Assembly: GCA_043805355.1 (NCBI GenBank)
Contig: JAZDIB010000044.1
Location: forward strand, 1-5,834
DNA: 5,834 bases
Direction of reading: 5' to 3'
Origin: JAHJRN01 sp043805355
GTDB taxonomy: Bacteria; Patescibacteriota; Patescibacteriia; 2-12-FULL-60-25
This document shows positions 4,163 through 5,834 of this stretch, one piece after another; position 1 is the stretch's first letter, and every line of letters begins with the position of its first letter. The notes under the pieces were generated by a model. The model was not told the origin of the DNA. It was given only the letters and a program-made list of their open reading frames with translations, and made no database searches. A program made the position numbers and the translations under genes.

Positions 4163-4993
4163 TTACAGGAGCTCAAGCCACTCTCCACCTGTCGCATATC
4201 CTGAACGGTTCAACGTCTGAGCGCTGAGAAGTTTTTTGAGCTTAGACTGAGACTTCGATGCGTCCATAGAGCGTAGTTTATGCACGACAAAAGCGTTCAG
4301 ACCTTCCGTCGCACCATCTGCGACCCGAGCATATGACCTAGCCTGCGTTGCAAATAGATGGAATGGGGCCTCTAAAATCTCCTTGAAAACCGTCGTACGC
4401 CACGCTGGATCATCCTGGAGATATGTATCTGCCACGGAATACGCGGAAAGTGGAGGATGAACACTTTTCGACATGACACCCGTCGAAACAGCGGAAACCT
4501 TGACGATTTCGTTGATTGCAGCCCAACTGTCTCCTGCATTCGCCTCTGCGATGGAATCCGCGACGTTCTTTTGGATACCGGCGCCTGCGGCTCGTTCACG
4601 AACCCACTCCCGGAACACCGAACCGACAAGTGTCGGAAAAGGATAGTGATGATATGGAGCATCCTTCAGGGCTTCGAGCGTCTTGGCGTCCGGCGGGTCC
4701 GCTTCAATCGTACAGAGGATTGTCGCATCGCCATCCGTTTTCAACTTTGCGCCGAGGATTCGCACGTCGGCAATCTTCATCTTCGCGAGACACCCATCGG
4801 CACGAACGAACTTCTTTCTGGCGAATAACGATGCGGAACCGAGACGAGCGAGGATGGGGGAGATGCCTTTCGAGCCGTCGATGGTCTCCATCGAAAAACC
4901 CTCCGCGTCATGCTTCGTGCGGAAGGCTTCGACCAGGCCGCGCATCCTCTCTCGCGCGCGGAACGTGTCCGGTCCGGAACAGATGACGATCAT
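4163..4993 (-). CDS. holA: DNA polymerase III subunit delta
   Basis: The 276-residue product begins MIVICSGPDTFRARERMRGL, the typical start of the delta clamp-loader subunit (hydrophobic strand, then G-x-D-TF-x-x-RE). The middle has the expected pattern of a catalytically inactive AAA+ fold with no Walker A motif (SLFARKKFVRAD about 55-66, ATILCTIEAD about 90-99). The C-terminal helical collar region has SAYSVADTYLQDDPAW and FHLFATQARSYARV. Delta opens the beta sliding clamp during its loading. The protein is shorter than most (about 330-345 residues), consistent with reduced CPR proteins. The ATG follows the polA stop by 9 bp, so both are likely one transcript and translationally coupled. 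rpsT next door, in convergent orientation, is a known holA neighbour in Firmicutes. Sequence similarity in this family is low, so the call rests on the N-terminus, fold pattern and context. Confidence 0.83.
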   Translation of the reverse strand: MIVICSGPDTFRARERMRGLVEAFRTKHDAEGFSMETIDGSKGISPILARLGSASLFARKKFVRADGCLAKMKIADVRILGAKLKTDGDATILCTIEADPPDAKTLEALKDAPYHHYPFPTLVGSVFREWVRERAAGAGIQKNVADSIAEANAGDSWAAINEIVKVSAVSTGVMSKSVHPPLSAYSVADTYLQDDPAWRTTVFKEILEAPFHLFATQARSYARVADGATEGLNAFVVHKLRSMDASKSQSKLKKLLSAQTLNRSGYATGGEWLELL

Positions 4994-5010
4994 GGCGCAA
5001 CACTAGCGCC
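4994..5010 (-). promoter_or_regulatory. Small hairpin spanning the polA stop and holA upstream region
   Basis: On the minus strand GGCGC-TAGTGTT-GCGCC forms a 5-bp GC stem whose loop begins with the polA TAG stop; the holA ATG follows immediately. A ribosome finishing polA would melt it, which would suit translational coupling. The stem is short, so it may be chance. Confidence 0.35.
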
Positions 5011-5834
5011 TGGTCGAGGAAAACGGAAGTTCCATCGTGCCCCAATCCTTTCCGACCTTGGCGTCCACGGCAAGCGGCACGCCGATGCTCGCGATATGCT
5101 CCATGATGTCCGTCACAGAAGTCGCGACGCGACTGACGTCGGCTTCCGGAACTTCGAAGACGAGTTCATCGTGGACCTGCAAGAGCATGCGCGTCGATGA
5201 AGAGATGCTCGGCAACATTTCCGCGACGCGGATCATCGCGAGCTTCATGATGTCCGCCGCCGTCCCCTGGACCGGCATGTTGATGGCCATGCGTTCCGCC
5301 GCGGCTCGAATCTGCGGAAGGGGAGATGCGATGTCCGAAACGGTCCGCCGTCGACCGAACGACGTTTCGACATACCCTTGCTCCGCGGCCATCCGTTTGG
5401 TCTCGTCGAGGTATCGCCTGACGCCTGAATAGACATGAAAGTATTCATCGATGAACCGTTTCGCTTCCTCGAACGGGATACCGGCGGACCGCGAGAGCCC
5501 CATCGCGCCTTGGCCGTAGATGACCCCGAAATTCACGGCTTTTGCTGCCCGACGCTGGTCCGGCGTGACCTGCTCGATGTGGACATTCCATATCGCGGCG
5601 GCGGTCGCCGTGTGGATGTCCTGCTTCGCTTCGAACGCCTGAATCATGCGTGTATCCTTCGCGAGGGCGGCGACGATGCGGAGCTCGATCTGCGAATAGT
5701 CGCACGAGAGGAGAAGGAAATCCTTCTGCGCGACGAACGCGCGACGGATGCTCCGTCCGAGCTCGGTGCGGATGGGGATGTTCTGGAGGTTCGGATTGGA
5801 ACTTGAGAGCCTGCCGGTCGCGGCCACGGTCTGA
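5003..5834 (-). CDS. polA: DNA polymerase I, C-terminal polymerase domain (5' end outside window)
   Basis: The visible 276 residues, beginning QTVAATGRLSS, are the palm and fingers of a family A DNA polymerase, which fills gaps and replaces RNA primers. Numbering from the valine of VAATGR as 1, R6, D43 and E48 (motif A DYSQIELR), R92, K96, F100 and Y104 (motif B, RRAAKAVNFGVIYG), Q187 (PVQGTAAD) and H219-D220-E221 (motif C, VHDE) all sit at a constant offset of 662 from E. coli Pol I (R668, D705, E710, R754, K758, F762, Y766, Q849, H881-E883). There is thus no net gap across the domain, and all catalytic residues are present. Phe at the F762 position predicts normal discrimination against dideoxynucleotides. 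The 5' nuclease and proofreading regions lie beyond the right edge. The C-terminus is a few residues longer than in E. coli. It is followed after 9 bp by holA. Confidence 0.97.
   Translation of the reverse strand, partial: QTVAATGRLSSSNPNLQNIPIRTELGRSIRRAFVAQKDFLLLSCDYSQIELRIVAALAKDTRMIQAFEAKQDIHTATAAAIWNVHIEQVTPDQRRAAKAVNFGVIYGQGAMGLSRSAGIPFEEAKRFIDEYFHVYSGVRRYLDETKRMAAEQGYVETSFGRRRTVSDIASPLPQIRAAAERMAINMPVQGTAADIMKLAMIRVAEMLPSISSSTRMLLQVHDELVFEVPEADVSRVATSVTDIMEHIASIGVPLAVDAKVGKDWGTMELPFSSTRR

Overview
The window looks like a chromosomal segment of a Candidate Phyla Radiation (Patescibacteria) bacterium or a relative. This is inferred from the style of the secreted proteins, a short DNA polymerase III delta subunit, and compact gene packing. 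Nothing here fixes the lineage. Two secreted-protein genes end in TGA at natural domain ends, which argues for the standard bacterial code rather than the TGA=Gly code of some CPR lineages. None of the five visible start codons has a convincing Shine-Dalgarno sequence.

Right part (about 3720-5834): housekeeping genes. The C-terminal half of polA (DNA polymerase I, running off the right edge) and holA (DNA polymerase III delta) lie on the minus strand, 9 bp apart, and form one unit. rpsT (ribosomal protein S20) converges on them from the plus strand. A hairpin terminator sits between rpsT and holA and can serve both.

Middle (about 3205-3865): a dense regulatory and chromosome-maintenance region. 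tRNA-Arg(CCU) and tRNA-Ala(CGC) lie on the minus strand and end in a strong terminator. Three near-identical palindromes match the ParB centromere site parS: two perfect 16-mers and one 15/16 match, with a further half site nearby. One parS occupies the spacer between the tRNAs. A degenerate interspersed repeat lies between the first two. The tRNA pair and rpsT appear to be driven by back-to-back promoters with identical boxes (TTGACG-N17-TATCAT), whose -35 hexamers form an inverted repeat.

Left part (1-3204): three minus-strand genes for exported proteins. Two are secreted beta-rich proteins that share a C-terminal module. The third is a signal-peptide protein with two Ig-like domains and a C-terminal membrane anchor, resembling the DUF916/DUF3324 (WxL-interacting) family. 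The set resembles a WxL surface-protein locus of Gram-positive bacteria, but with the tryptophans of the WxL motifs replaced by Tyr/Phe.

The most interesting points are the parS cluster, which suggests proximity to the replication origin, the mirrored promoters, and the possible WxL-like cell-surface system.
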